This document shows, piece after piece, positions 44,396 to 55,307 of a stretch of 64,000 bases of DNA (its first letter is position 1; every line of letters begins with the position of its first letter). Source of the stretch: Bubalus kerabau (Eukaryota > Chordata > Mammalia > Artiodactyla > Bovidae). The notes under the pieces were generated by a model. It saw only the letters and a list, made by a program, of their open reading frames with translations. It made no database searches and was not told where the DNA came from. The position numbers were made by a program, and so were the translations under genes. The stretch is taken from positions 161,701,697-161,765,696 of the forward strand of contig NC_073627.1 of NCBI RefSeq assembly GCF_029407905.1. Direction: 5' to 3'.

Positions 44396-44706
44396 GACAC
44401 AGTCTATTGTTACCCAGTTTTACACTTACCTCATTCCCTCAGCTGCCAGCTTTACGGGAAGAGGTACGAGATGACAAGACCACCATCAAATGTGAAACCT
44501 CGACCCCCACCTCTCTGCGGTCCCTTCGGCTGGACCGGCTGCAGACGGGGTGCTGTGCACGGCCAGCCACGGGGACCTGAGGGACGCCCGCAAGTAAGGA
44601 GCCTGTGCGCCTCGTCGTCAGTTTCAGGAGCCCTGTGCCTCTTGAAAGTGATGGTAGGATAATTTTAAAGGAATCCCAGTGGATTTGGTGCCTGTGTCTA
44701 GGGGTG
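44396..44706 (+). repeat. Copy 2 of the internal exon-containing duplication
   Basis: Second copy of 37,542-37,858, same orientation, 6.9 kb downstream. It starts abruptly after 'agattcacatattc' and fades into a GT-rich stretch at about 44,702. Confidence 0.85.
44443..44593 (+). pseudogene. PPFIA1: Liprin-alpha exon K, duplicated and frameshifted copy
   Basis: Acceptor 'cattccctcag' and donor AA|gtaagg are kept. The first 33 codons (EEVRDDKTTIKCETST...LRLDRL) are even closer to the family than copy 1, but the exon is 151 bases instead of 152 and the shift ends in TGA at 44,578-44,580. Confidence 0.9.
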
Positions 44707-44795
44707 TGTGTGTGCGTGTGTGTGTTTTCTGGTAGGCAGGTTTCTCTGGATCTGGTGTTAAGGTGGATGTCTAACTCTGTGTGTGTGTGCGCACA
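44702..44795 (+). repeat. Two short (GT)n tracts
   Basis: GT-rich dinucleotide runs at about 44,704-44,724 and 44,779-44,792, separated by ordinary sequence. Confidence 0.8.
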
Positions 44796-46234
44796 TGCAC
44801 AAGTGGGTTGTTCTTTGCTCTGTTGCTACACGTGGCAAACTCTAGGAGGTTCTGGTGGCTTCATAGGGAACAATTCAAAGTACGAAGATTTTCTGACCAC
44901 AGAGGATAATCTTAGTTCTGTCAGTCAACCAGAGACAACATTGACTCAGGGAAAATGCCTTATCTATAAAACGTGAAAAAATGTTTTAGTATTCCAGAAA
45001 AAAAATCACTTGAATATAGTTTAACATTTTTGGCATTATAGATGTGAGAATCAGTTTGTTTCTCAAAACTATTTTCTTTCTATTAAGCCCAATTTGTCTC
45101 AAAGTTATTCTTTTAATTGCTAAATGTACACAGCCAACGCATCCACTTTCAGAGCATTTTTGAGGGTTGGTGAATCTCAGATTTTCACGTTGTGTGGAAA
45201 CTCGCAGGGAGAGCACTGCGGGCTCACCAGGTGCTGGACACGCTCCGTGAGGAAGGGAGGCCGAGGCCGCGGGACCGTCCGCATCCCTGTTGGTCATCGC
45301 AGTGTCCCGGGCGTGCGGGGACTCCCCTCAGGCATCACGTACCTCCTGCTCCAAATGCTGTCTTTCCTCTTCCCCTTGGTGGACACTGTCACGCGCCAGC
45401 TCCAGGGGAAGCCGAGTCAGCAGGTGTGCTGAGCTGTGTGTGTCCTGAAGCCTCCCCGTGGGGCTCGTCCCCAGCTCCAGGCTCTGAGCTGAGCAGCGCT
45501 GCAGGAGTGGGGCATGGTGTTGGTGAAGGGGAGCCCAGCGAACCCTCGTAGGAGGTGCTGGGCTGTGTGGACGGTCAGTCTCTGAAAACAAGGCCACACC
45601 TGTTGTCTGGGTGGTGCCACGTGTGTAGCATTTGATGGGAAGAAGCTCACACAGCCATCTTGTTAGGAAAGACAGCTTGACCGTGGTGCTCATGTCCTGC
45701 TTTAAAGTGCCCGTTGTCATCCACAGATGGTGTGGCTTTCTCTCGGGCGTGTCTGTTCCCCATAGAATTCACGGTATTTCCGAATGTCTTTCTCCTGTGA
45801 CTCTAACTTTAAGGCAAGGAAGCATGCCACGTCAGTTGACTGCTAAGCAAGTGTTTTAACGAATTGTACTTGGGGTCTCAAATTTGACCCTCGAGGGGGC
45901 AGAGGAGGTCTGAGCTAAGTAGCCCCGCAGGGTGGCCCGAGCAGGGTCACCACAGCGTTCCACAGAGCAGGTAGCCCCCCAGGCTCGTCTCTGAAGCTGT
46001 CTCTGTAAAGCTAGGTTTCAGCTGAGAGTGAGCCGGTGACAGCAGAGTGATGCAATATCCTATAGCCGAGGAAGGAAATAAACCCCAGCAGAAGCCAAGC
46101 GAGTCTTCCATTTGCTTCTGGATGGTGGTTGTGGTTGGGACGCAAACTCCAGGCACGTGATACATGCCTTGTTCCCCTGGGATATGGGAATTTAAAAAGT
46201 TTGCCTTTTTAAAAAACTCTCCCTGAGCTATTAA
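44796..46234. other. Intron-like sequence, nothing recognised
   Basis: No exon of the family. The short linker exon expected between exon L and the SAM exons was not found here. Confidence 0.5.
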
Positions 46235-46465
46235 GGGGCTTCCCTGGTAGCTCAGACGGTAAAGCATCTGCCTTCACCGATGTGGCAAACCTGGGCTTGA
46301 TCCCTGGGAGATCCAAGATCCCCTGGAGAAGGAAATGGTAACTAACCCACTCTAGTACTCTTGCCTGGAAAATTCCATGGGTGGAGGAGCCTGCTAGGCT
46401 ACAGTCCATGGGGTTGCAAAAAGTTGGGCAGGACTGAGTGAATTCACTTTCACTTTCACTTCTTG
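46235..46465 (+). repeat. Bov-tA SINE, sense
   Basis: 'ggggcttccctggtagctca', 'tgatccctgggagatccaag' and 'ggttgcaaaaagttgggcag' in order, ending in 'ttcactttcactttcacttc'. Confidence 0.93.
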
Positions 46466-46672
46466 AGCTATTAAGATACCTGTTGTGTTTTCTGGTATAA
46501 TTATTCCTAGAAAACAGAATATTTACTATTCTAGGAAACTTAAGGTTGACTTAAAGGAACAGTTACTTGAAATTTGATGTGAACCATTTCGAGCTTTAAC
46601 CACACATAGACTTCACAATCTTAAGTAAAGTCTAATGCCATTTGAGTGTATTGAAAAGCCACTGTGTATCTT

Positions 46673-46797
46673 TAGGGAATTCCCTAGCAGTCCAATAGCT
46701 AGGACTCTGCACTTCCACTGCATGGGGCCTGGGGTTTGATCCCTGGTTGGAGAACTAGGGTCCCACAAGCCACACAGGGGCCTAGTCAAAAAAGAAT
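46673..46797 (+). repeat. CHR-type SINE, sense
   Basis: 'gggaattccctagcagtcca', 'ggtttgatccctggttggag' and 'cctagtcaaaaaagaa' tail. Confidence 0.85.
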
Positions 46798-47367
46798 GAC
46801 CAGTATCTTAATTTAGCACATAGCTAATTAGCTGAACAGCAGTGTAGGATAGAAACAGCCCCCATCCACCCCTCTCCTTGCTTGCTGTGTTAGAGTGTTC
46901 TGTGTTGAAAGTCTGCGCTGCTCTTTGTGTGTCTGGTGTGAAATGCTGTGCATCCCTGAAGCTCTCTCAGGGACAGGTTCCTCTGCTCAGACCCTGGTGT
47001 GGTTTCTTCTTCTATGTATCTGTCCTCCCTGTTTAGAAAGGGAAGAGTGGATGTTTTTCCTTGACTACCCTCCTCCCTTGGATGTGCAGACTTCTGAATC
47101 CTTTAAGGTTGGCAATAACTCTTTCATCGGGAAGGATGTGATTCTATAAGGAATTGCGGGGACTCATTCAGCATTTCATGACTCAGGGTTCTTTGTAATA
47201 TGTCTGAACTTTCATTAAGTAGATGGCTTAGAAGATTAAAGGAAAATGATGAGATGCATACTATTTCACTTTTGCAAATTTATAAAGAGAATAAATACTT
47301 AGGTTAACTTGTTTTATACCCGTGTGTAGTAGTGATTCTTGAATTTTGAATGTTTCGTTACTTGTAG
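46798..47367. other. Intron-like sequence, nothing recognised
   Basis: Leads into the SAM exon acceptor. No repeat or other exon seen. Confidence 0.5.
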
Positions 47368-47448
47368 GCATGAGTTGCTGGAGGAAGCCTGGAGACAAGG
47401 CGTGCCTTCTCACAGTGGGACGGGCCAACTGTTGTGGTCTGGCTGGAG
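47368..47448 (+). pseudogene. PPFIA1: Liprin-alpha exon N: start of SAM1, frameshifted
   Basis: Acceptor 'gttacttgtag', donor GAG|gtgtgt, 81 bases. Starts in phase 2, then HELLEEAWRQGVPS. One base is lost at about 47,412, so the conserved QWDGPTVVVWLE stretch is now in another frame although every base of it is present. A single deletion destroys the SAM1 domain entry. Confidence 0.92.
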
Positions 47449-47559
47449 GTGTGTATGCGCCCCCCCACCCCCACCCGCACCCGCACCCCCGTCCTGGGCC
47501 CCGTGTGTCAGTCCCTCCACGGCCATGCATAACCTCTTGCCTCCTGTCTCCAGTCCCAG

Positions 47560-47759
47560 TTCTGAGTCGGGATGCCAGCCTGGTACGTGGCTGCTTGCGA
47601 GCCAACGTGAAGAGCGGCATCATCGTGCCTCCCCTTTTGGACACGGAGATCCAGCGTGAGATCGGCATCAGCAACCCGCTGCACCTGCTGAAGCTGCGCC
47701 TGGCGATCCAGGAGATCATGTCCCTGACCGGCCCCTCCGCCCCTCCCACGTCCAGAACG
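47560..47759 (+). pseudogene. PPFIA1: Liprin-alpha exon O: rest of SAM1, stop and frameshift
   Basis: Acceptor 'ctccagtcccag', donor ACG|gtgcac, 200 bases against 201 expected. The second codon of the family (Trp, TGG) is TGA at 47,563-47,565, and one C is missing in TGC-CGA at about 47,601. After that the frame reads ANVKSG, DTEIQREIGISNPLH and LKLRLAIQEIMSLT. The last liprin exon found. The second and third SAM domains are absent from the remaining 16 kb. Confidence 0.94.
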
Positions 47760-48784
47760 GTGCACCTCCCTCCTTCCGTAGGGAGAGTTCGCGCCCCGTT
47801 TGTGTCGCTTCCGGGGTTCTCTATACAGATGTCCACTGTTCCAGCTTAAATAAGGTTCTAGCATTCAAAACCATGACAGCTTTTCATTTGCGGCAGTTGT
47901 GTTGTTAAAAGATAGATGATTGAATACTTCAGACAGATCATCTTTGTAACAGATGGGCTGCAGCGGCAGTGTAATAGAGAAACGGGAGCTTTTGAAAACA
48001 TGAAAAAGGGACTTCTGCAAACGTGAAAATTGTAAAAAAAAAAAAAAAAAAAAAAGGAAGTTTTTGAAAATGTATTAAAAGAAATGTAAATATAAATGTC
48101 AAGAAAGTGGAAGAGAAAAGGCTTAGCCCCCAGGCTGCATTGTTTTTCCCTCATTTGACTTGTCAGGCCTGTCCTCTTCAGCAGATTCCTTTTCAGGAGC
48201 TGTAGACCCTGGGCTCTCAGGGTTTAAGAGTCCGTACATCCGCCAGGTCACACCAAGTCGTATCATGCTCATCCAAGTTTCCTCCACATGGGAAGACCTT
48301 GAAAGTCCTGTAAGAGGGTCCTCCTAGTTGGAAAAATGAAAACGAATCTGGTGGAAACGTGGATTGTTGCCAGGAGATCAGGGCCGGCCAGCTCCTCATT
48401 TCTCGAGTGCAGACTCAGGACACAGCTCAGTCCCCACACTTGGTGTGTCCATTCTGGAGAGGAACCCTGGTGAGGAGACGTGACCTCCCAGAGGTACCTG
48501 CCCTGAGGAGCAGGTGGAGCCTGACTCAGGCTCACGGTTATTTTACACAAAAAGCGTGAAGGCTTTCTCGTCCGTTTGTCTTCCTTGTTTCTAAGTGTCA
48601 GCGTGAGGGTGGTCAATCACCCCGCGCTGATGCGCTTGTTCCTAGCGTGTCTGCTCTGCTCTCTGTGCCCGAGGGTTCACCAGAGCCACCTTTTTAGAAA
48701 TGAAGGTGCTGAGGGTTCCCCGGAGGTTTTATTAAAGTATCTCAGTAAAGGGAGCTTCTTATGAGTTGAGTTTAACAGGTGGTG
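47760..48784. other. No gene; poly(A) tract
   Basis: A 22-base A run at 48,034-48,055. Otherwise unremarkable sequence 3' of the last liprin exon. Confidence 0.5.
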
Positions 48785-49060
48785 AACTCAAGCAGCACCC
48801 CTGTGAGGATGGGGTTGGGGGTGGGGCATGCGAAGAATCCTGATGAGCTCCTGGGGATGGGGAAGGTGGCAGGAAGGAGGGGGAGGGCTGTTCCTTGTGG
48901 GGTATCCACAGATTGTACCTCCCCGCTCACTGATGAGCACTTAGGCCGTTTCCAAACACTTGTCACTGTTCTGGGGAAAACAATTATTGCCCAGCTCCTA
49001 CTCAATTTTGTAGAGTATGTTTCTAGAATTGGAGTGTAAACATCTCCTTTATTCATTCCA
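48785..49060 (-). repeat. Right arm of the inverted duplication
   Basis: Reverse complement of about 39,020-39,290: 'agctcctggggatggggaag', 'gttccttgtggggtatccac' and 'gccgtttccaaacacttgtc'. Its outer side runs into the CATC microsatellite, mirroring the ATGG microsatellite of the left arm. Confidence 0.8.
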
Positions 49061-49430
49061 TCCTCCGTTCATCCACCCTTCCAGCCAGCCAGCCATCTGT
49101 TCATCTATCCATCCACTCACTAATCCATCCATCCATCCACTCAGTAATTCATCCATCCATCCATCCACCCATCCATGCATCCACCTGTCCATCCAGTCAG
49201 CCAGTCATCTGTCCAGCCATCTATCTACTCACTAATCCATTCATCCACTCCTCCATCCATCTTCCATCTGTCTATCAATCCATCCATCTATCCAACCACC
49301 CATCCATCCATCCACCCATCAACTCATTAATCCATCCAATCATCTGTTCATTTATCCATTTATCTGTTCATTTATCCATCCATCCATCTATACAAACTTC
49401 CTCCCTCCCTCCCCCAATCCTTTCCTTCCA
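49061..49430 (+). repeat. (CATC)n-type compound microsatellite
   Basis: About 370 bases of CATC/CCAT/CTAT tetranucleotides with many interruptions. Complement of the ATGG array near 38,925, but about four times longer. Confidence 0.9.
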
Positions 49431-49974
49431 TCCTTCGTTCCTCAGTAGAACTTGACGTTTTTGTGCATATTGGTATTTTATTCCTCTTAAGTTTAATCAT
49501 AGAGTATTTCTATTTCTCCCAGCACCTTGCTTTTTTGGATTGCATCCTTTCTCCGCTGCAGTTTCCAGCAGGTACACTGATTCTTTTGCCAACAATAACT
49601 CTGGAGAGTTGTTAGCATCTGACTCCCTGACAGAGCTGTTCTATTATCACCATGTTTCAGCTGATACTTTTGAGTTTTTCAGGTAGGCCATCATATCATC
49701 TTCAATCAGTGGCTATTTTATTTCCCTCTTTCAGCAGCTACAATTATTATTGACTTTTCTTGTCTGATAGCACATTCTAGAACTTTCAGAGCATTGATAA
49801 TTTGCAGAGGTGATCACAACATCCTTGACTTGTCCCTGACTTTAATGAGACCACTAGTAACGCATCACTATTCAGTGCGATTTTGGCCCTTGGCTTGAAA
49901 TAGATCTTTCTAACTCTGTTTCAAAGCTGTCTTTTTTGCTTTTAAAGAGTTTTTAGCAGGAAGATGTTCAGTTC
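49431..49974. other. No gene recognised
   Basis: AT-rich sequence without a recognised exon or confidently named repeat. Confidence 0.5.
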
Positions 49975-50150
49975 TATCCAGTGAAGTGGGAGACAGAGGA
50001 TGAGATGGTCAGGTTGCATCACAGACTCAATGGACATGAGTTTGAGCAAACTCCAGGAGATAGTGAAGGACAGGGAAGCCTGGGGTGCTGCAGTTCATGG
50101 GGTTGCAAAGAGTAAGACACGACTTAGCAACAGAACAACAATAACAACAG
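49975..50150 (+). repeat. BovB 3'-end fragment, sense
   Basis: 'gaggatgagatggtcaggtt', 'gacatgagtttgagcaaact' and 'agcaacagaacaacaataac'. Confidence 0.9.
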
Positions 50151-50299
50151 CGGGAAGATGTTGCGTTCTATCCAATCTCTTCTTCAGCTTCAAGTCAAGA
50201 AGACCACACATGGAGGGGATTGTAGGAGGCCATGATTCTCCTGCCCTGGCCTGTAACTGCCCCCTTTGCCACATTACTTCGCAACATTTCCTGTAAAGA

Positions 50300-50695
50300 G
50301 GCATGGCATATTTCTACAGCTTCTGGGCTGGCCTTGTGACTTGGCTTGGCCAACAGAAAGAGGCAAAGTGACAAGCTTCCAGGGCCTTGAGAGCATTGCT
50401 CTCTGGCCACTTCCCTGTGAACTAGCCCAGGCCAGCCTGCTGGAGGACAAGACTCCCATCATTATCCCTGCCAACAGCCAGCTTGTCCATCATGAACCAT
50501 GGCTACCCTTGAGCAGCCAACCTCAGCTAACCCACCAGCCGACTGTGGACGCAGGAGTGTCCCCACTGGAGATCGACCACACATCAGGCCCCCATCAGCC
50601 CCCCGACCCACAGCCTGATGAGAGAGAATGTGTGGCTGTTTGCAGCCACTAAGTTCTGGGTGGTTCACTGTGCAACAGTAGATAACCCACAATGG
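50300..50695 (+). repeat. MLT1-like LTR (ERVL-MaLR), sense
   Basis: 'gacttggcttggccaacaga' near the left, then 'gtgtggctgtttgcagccac' and 'ttcactgtgcaacagtagat' at the end are the typical features of an old mammalian MaLR solo LTR. Non-coding. Confidence 0.7.
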
Positions 50696-50914
50696 CTGTT
50701 CTCTTTGGGCCTGTTGAACATGAACTGTTATTTACGGTTGTGTCCTGGAAATCATAGAATGAGCCTGTACGTGTGATTGGGCCCAATTTTTTGACATCCT
50801 GCCGAGTTGCCCAAAACTCAGAAATGTGACCAGGCACTCTTTATCAGAATTGGCTGAGACTTTATCAAATCGAAGGCTCCATTTGTCTTATTGCTTCAAA
50901 AAATGATGCTACTG

Positions 50915-51135
50915 GGATTTCCCTGATGCTCCAGTGGCTAAGACCCCATGCTCCCAATGCAAAGGGCCTGGGATTGATCCCTGCTCAGGGAATTAGATCC
51001 CACATGCCACGACTAAAGATCCCACGTGCTGCAACTAAAAGATCCAGCGCGATGCAGCTAAGACCCAGCGTGGCCAAATAAGTAACTATTTAAAAACTGG
51101 TGCTAAGACCCAGCATGGCCAAATTAGTAAATATT
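50915..51135 (+). repeat. tRNA-Glu-derived SINE (CHR-like), sense, partly duplicated
   Basis: 'gggatttccctgatgctcca', 'tgggattgatccctgctcag' and 'ctaagacccagcgtggccaa'. The last block recurs once (51,104 on: 'ctaagacccagcatggccaa'), a short internal tandem duplication of about 47 bases. Confidence 0.8.
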
Positions 51136-51435
51136 TAAAAACTGGTGCTGGAGCCAACTTGTGGGAGAGGATGTGGTATGCTCCCTGGGTTGCCCAGGAT
51201 GCTGGGTTCCAGGTGTGCGATGCTTAGAGGAGAATGAGTGTGATCTCCAGAGTGAGGACACGGTGGCCGACACCCAGAGGTCTTAGGCCCTGTAGACACA
51301 GCCAGCTGAGGCCACTTTCTGACTGGGGAGGAGGGAGGGGGGCTAGCGACAGTTGGTACCGTCCCGTAGTCCGTCACAAAGTCTAAGCCGAAAGAAGCTC
51401 CCAGAATACTGCTGTCCCTGGGGTTTTGCTGAGGT

Positions 51436-51962
51436 GGTTTTAAATTATGTCCTCAAGTTTTGGGGTGTTCCTCTGCTCAGAAGGGAACCCAATCTCCCTC
51501 CCCTTAAGTATGGACTGAGCTTAGTGACTCGCTTCTAATGAATAGAATAAGGTAGAAATGACAGCATGTAACTACTGAAAAGAGGGCCATCAGAGGCATT
51601 TCAGACTCTTCCTCACTCTCTCTTGGACTTCCTGCCTTGGGCGAAGCCAGCCGCCATGTTGTGAGGACGCTCAAGCAGCCTGAGGAGAGGTCCGTGTGGG
51701 GAGGAGCTGAGGCTCGGCCAACAGCCCTGTGAGTGTGCCATCTTGCAGGCTGATCTTCCAGCCCCAGAACGACCTTCAGAAACCTGCAGCCCTCCATGAC
51801 ATCTTGACGATAACCTCATGAGGGACTCCCAAGCCAGAATCGCACAGCTAAGCCATTTCTGAATTTCTGACCCCACCGAAAGAACCTGAGATAATCAATA
51901 CACGTTATTTTAAGCCACTAGGATCTGAGGTTGTTTGTTACACAGTGCAAGCTAACTAATAT
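51436..51962 (+). repeat. MLT1-like LTR (ERVL-MaLR), sense
   Basis: Starts near 'aattatgtcctcaagttttg', passes 'gaatagaataaggtagaaat', 'cagccgccatgttgtgagga' and ends 'ttgtttgttacacagtgcaa' plus 'gctaactaatat'. Standard MaLR LTR order. No internal retroviral genes nearby. Confidence 0.78.
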
Positions 51963-54795
51963 ACTTCTTATGGTGGCTCTGGGTGGTCAGTTCATCCATG
52001 TCAACTTGTTCTCTTTCATGGACTCAAGGTTCTGGCACAGTTTTCTCTGCTCTAAGATCCCACTAGCATAGACCTCTTAGTTTACTGGATACCCTACTTA
52101 AAACATATGCCAACTCTTTGCTTGATAAAGAGTGAGTTTTGGTGTCTGAGACTGGTGTTGTACCTGAGAAGCAGGTCTCTGACCAAGGCTCTTTTATGAC
52201 CTCTGCAAGAGAAGACCCCGGAAGCTGCCTGACATCTGTCCTAACCGCCCTGCCGTTGGTCTCTCACCCTTGTGTAGGGTTTGGCAGCAAGCTCAACACA
52301 GGATACCCCGTGTAGACAGAAGTCATGTTATGGATAATTCCATGGTGGGATTACATGGTTGGTGAGAATGCGGAGGTAGATTGAAGCAGGGGTGGGTTCC
52401 AGCACTGCCCTCTCCTGATGTCTTCAAACCATCTTGTGGGAGCTTCACACATGTGCCAGAGACAGGCACACACGATATCTTTTTGGTAATGAAGCCCTTG
52501 CACACGGCCAGCACCCAGGAGCCCCCTTCCTGATCCCCAAGGGTAAGCCACTACCCCGATTCTTGTCTGCTCACAACGCTTCACTCACCTATTTCACTCA
52601 CCTGTCCATCTGGACACCAAATTTGCCTCCAAATCCCCAGACGGAGTCAACCTGAAAGCAGTGCTTGGAGAGCTTTGACTGGTATTCATGGCCGACAGCT
52701 GACTGGAACAGGGGCAAAAGTGAAGCATCAGATGCCACCAGCATTGCCACACTGGACCCGCCCCCCAACCCTGAGGCAGCCTGCACTTCTGCTCAGTGTG
52801 GGTGGTGCAAACAAAATCACTCAACGTGGAAGCCGGCCCAGAGGGAGGTAACTCCAGGAGGCATCGCAACACCAGGCCCCCCGTCAGGTGTTCCTGAACC
52901 CTTTCCACACCAGGCTCCCCAGAAGTCTCCCAAGAACCCCAGCCATAGAGAGCCTTCTGAGGTGCCTGAGCATGAAGAAACAGGAGGCCAGCCCCCAACC
53001 AGAACCACAGAGCCAGCAGCCTGCCAACGACTCCTAAGCCCACTTCCAGGAAGACTGCTGGCAGTGATCACCCTCTTCAAGTGGGACACTGTCAAAGCAC
53101 GTGACCCAGGAATCAGGGCACAAACTGGAACATGGATGACATGCTTCAGGCACACCCCACGTTCAGGGTCAACACCTGCCACACATCCAGCCCGCCCAGG
53201 TGTGCAGTGGGGCCTGCCACCGCCTCATCAGACCCCAGTCAGGGAAGTGGGTCTGGTGACTTCCCAAGCCCACATGCTGACTGAGCAGTCCACCCCGAGC
53301 TTTGCGCTGTGTGGTCAGCAAGCCATGGCCCATGCCCACCTCCAGCACCGAGATTCTTTGTAAATAAAGCTTTCTGGAACATACATATGTTTCTGAACAG
53401 TTGTTCGTTTACAGAAAATCGATGCCTAACTTTGTGTCAAGACACTACAGCTAGTTCAGGAGCCACCCGAGACCCTGTGGTGGCCAGGAAGCTAAAAATA
53501 TTTACACCCCGAACCCTGAGTGGCCCCGTGCTGCTCTAGTTGCCCAGGCCCGACCCTTAGAGGAAGGCACCAGGCTCCCTCGGCAGAATGGAGAGTGGTC
53601 ATGGACCTCTCTGTGCACACTGAGGACACAGGACAGATGACTGACGCATGACCCAATGCCAGGCGAGGAGGCGGCTCATCCAAAGCCTAGTTCCTACTTA
53701 GGGGGTCACCCCCACCTTGGCTCCCTCCTACAATAAAGCAAGGGGCCTGCCGGCCCACTACCAACTCCTCTCCCACTTGTTTATCTGGAACTTCAGCGGC
53801 AGCTTAGGGTCCAACCCCCACAGGGTCATCACCACTTCTGACAACTCTGCAGGCAGCTCAGGGAGCGCGTTCTTCCACAGCCGGGGAGCAAAGCAGGTTT
53901 TACTTTCCAGTCTGGAGCTGTTACTTTCTCTCCCTCCCAGGCTGGATCCAATGCCCACAGTTAACAGCCAATCCAGAGCACCGCGACCTCCAAAAACCTG
54001 TGGCAGAGACCACCCATCTGCAGCTTCAGGGGTCTCACCCGGAAAACATCAACAAGGGAACATGGAGGCAGCAGCACCCAAAGGATCCCCCAGCATGACT
54101 CTTCATCACTAAGAAGTCAGAGCAAACTCTTCCAAAAATGTGGCCAGAGTGAAAGCTTAGCGATTCTCCCAACTTTCTGATCAAAACAGCTTTCTCCCCC
54201 AGATTGGCCTTGGTCTTACACTGACGAGACTCTATTTCTTATTAGACAGTCAGCACCAGGCAGAGCACTGCAGGAAGCAGGGATGACACTCTGGTCGTGG
54301 GGGGCGCCCCTCTCTCAAGCAGGTGCTGGGCTACGAGTGAAAAGCCCTGTCATTCTGGGTTGAGTCTGATCTGGGCACAAGGGGGACGGAGTGGAATTAC
54401 AGAGGAACCCGACCCAAGCTGATACCTCAGCACAGAGTAAAGGCAGACATCTCAAGTTACCCAGCCTGGGAAACTCGCACCCACTTCACTGCAGACGCAG
54501 CACACCTGCTCCAGTCTACTGTCCTCTCTGCACGGCAGACACAGCCCCCAGCTGACTCAGCCTGGGAGGCCTAATAATAGCCATATGGGAAGCTTAAATA
54601 GACCCAGGAAATGAAAAATGTTTCCATGAAATCAAGATCGATGACCACTGAACAAACTCTGTGTTAGACAACATATGTAAGACACAGTATGGAAAAGAAA
54701 AAGACTTCAGAAGTAAAAAATGGGAAGGGAGAATGAGAAAGCTATTATATTGACAGAATTGTCTGGTCAGAATACAAGCAGTCTACAAAACGAAA
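51963..54795. other. Unassigned 2.8 kb, repeat-poor
   Basis: GC-rich with long open frames on both strands (for example + 52,665-53,363), none with a family I recognise. AATAAA hexamers occur at 53,362 (TTTGTAAATAAAGC) and 53,734. Could be an unfamiliar repeat, a decayed processed gene or a non-coding transcript. I cannot tell. Confidence 0.4.
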
Positions 54796-54799
54796 ATAA

Positions 54800-54962
54800 A
54801 ATAGAAGGTAATGCACAGTTGGATGACATCATCGACTCAACGGGCATGAGTCTGAGGAAACTCCAGGAGATACTGAAGGACAGAGAAGCCTGGTGTGCTG
54901 CAGTACACGGGGTCACAAAGAGTTGCCCACGGCTGAGCGACTGAACAACAGCAACAACAATA
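54800..54962 (+). repeat. BovB 3'-end fragment, sense
   Basis: 'gcacagttggatgacatcat', 'gggcatgagtctgaggaaac' and 'actgaacaacagcaacaaca'. Confidence 0.85.
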
Positions 54963-54997
54963 CCTGCTTGTGTCAAGTGAGTAGGAGAGATAATAGC

Positions 54998-55131
54998 TGT
55001 TGTCTGTGTGTGTGTATGTGTGTGTGTTAGTCGCTCAGTTGTGTCCAACTCTTTGTGACTCCATGGACTGTAGCCCACCAGGCTCCTCTGTCCATGAGAT
55101 TTCCTAGGCAAGAGTACTGGAGTGGGTAGCA
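54998..55131 (-). repeat. (GT)n followed by half a Bov-tA, antisense
   Basis: GT dinucleotide run at 55,000-55,027, then 'ttagtcgctcagttgtgtcc' to 'gcaagagtactggagtgggt'. The tRNA-like half is missing. Confidence 0.85.
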
Positions 55132-55307
55132 TATACTTGTATGAGTCATACATGTATGTGTATTGTCTACTGGGTAAATGCTTCAAAGTGAAATTGTTGT
55201 GTCAGTGGGTTAGAGAATTTTATACTTTTGCTCAGATAATGATAAAGCCCTCAAAAAAAAGAAAAAAAGGCTGGACCATTTTAACTCACGCTAAGAGTAA
55301 ACATTCA

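Larger units (their letters stand above)
19119..47759 (+). pseudogene. PPFIA1: Partial unprocessed copy of a liprin-alpha gene (PPFIA1-like)
   Basis: Liprin-alpha proteins are scaffolds with an N-terminal coiled-coil half and three C-terminal SAM domains, active at presynaptic zones and focal adhesions. Fourteen exons lie here in the correct order with GT/AG (one GC) borders and matching phases, so this is a DNA-level duplicate with introns and not a retrocopy. Residue choices (DGVLDVN, QKLQQT, SIGRLFGKKEKGRPG, EVDRL-like, HELLEEA) point to PPFIA1 among the four paralogues; this is from memory. Exons 1-2, a block between 29,450 and 31,186, one exon between 38,754 and 47,368 and everything after the first SAM exon pair were not found. 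One coiled-coil exon and both SAM exons are broken. Eleven other exons form one open chain of about 570 codons. Transcription cannot be judged from sequence. Confidence 0.88.

Noticed and set aside
19119..47759. The liprin copy considered as a functional PPFIA1 gene
   Set aside because: Missing exon blocks, a dead exon, two frameshifts and a stop in SAM1, and absence of later SAM domains rule out a full protein. A truncated product is left open as a finding.
49061..49430. CATC-rich array considered as a CRISPR-like repeat array
   Set aside because: Period is 4 bases with no spacers. It is an ordinary eukaryotic microsatellite.
52594..53043. A - strand frame starting with a signal-peptide-like hydrophobic run
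   Set aside because: The rest has no fold-like pattern and it is the complement of an equally open GC-rich stretch. Chance is likelier.
52665..53363. A 232-codon open frame on the + strand
   Set aside because: Proline- and threonine-rich composition of the kind GC-rich non-coding DNA gives. No domain, no start context or splice structure, and an equally long frame lies on the other strand.
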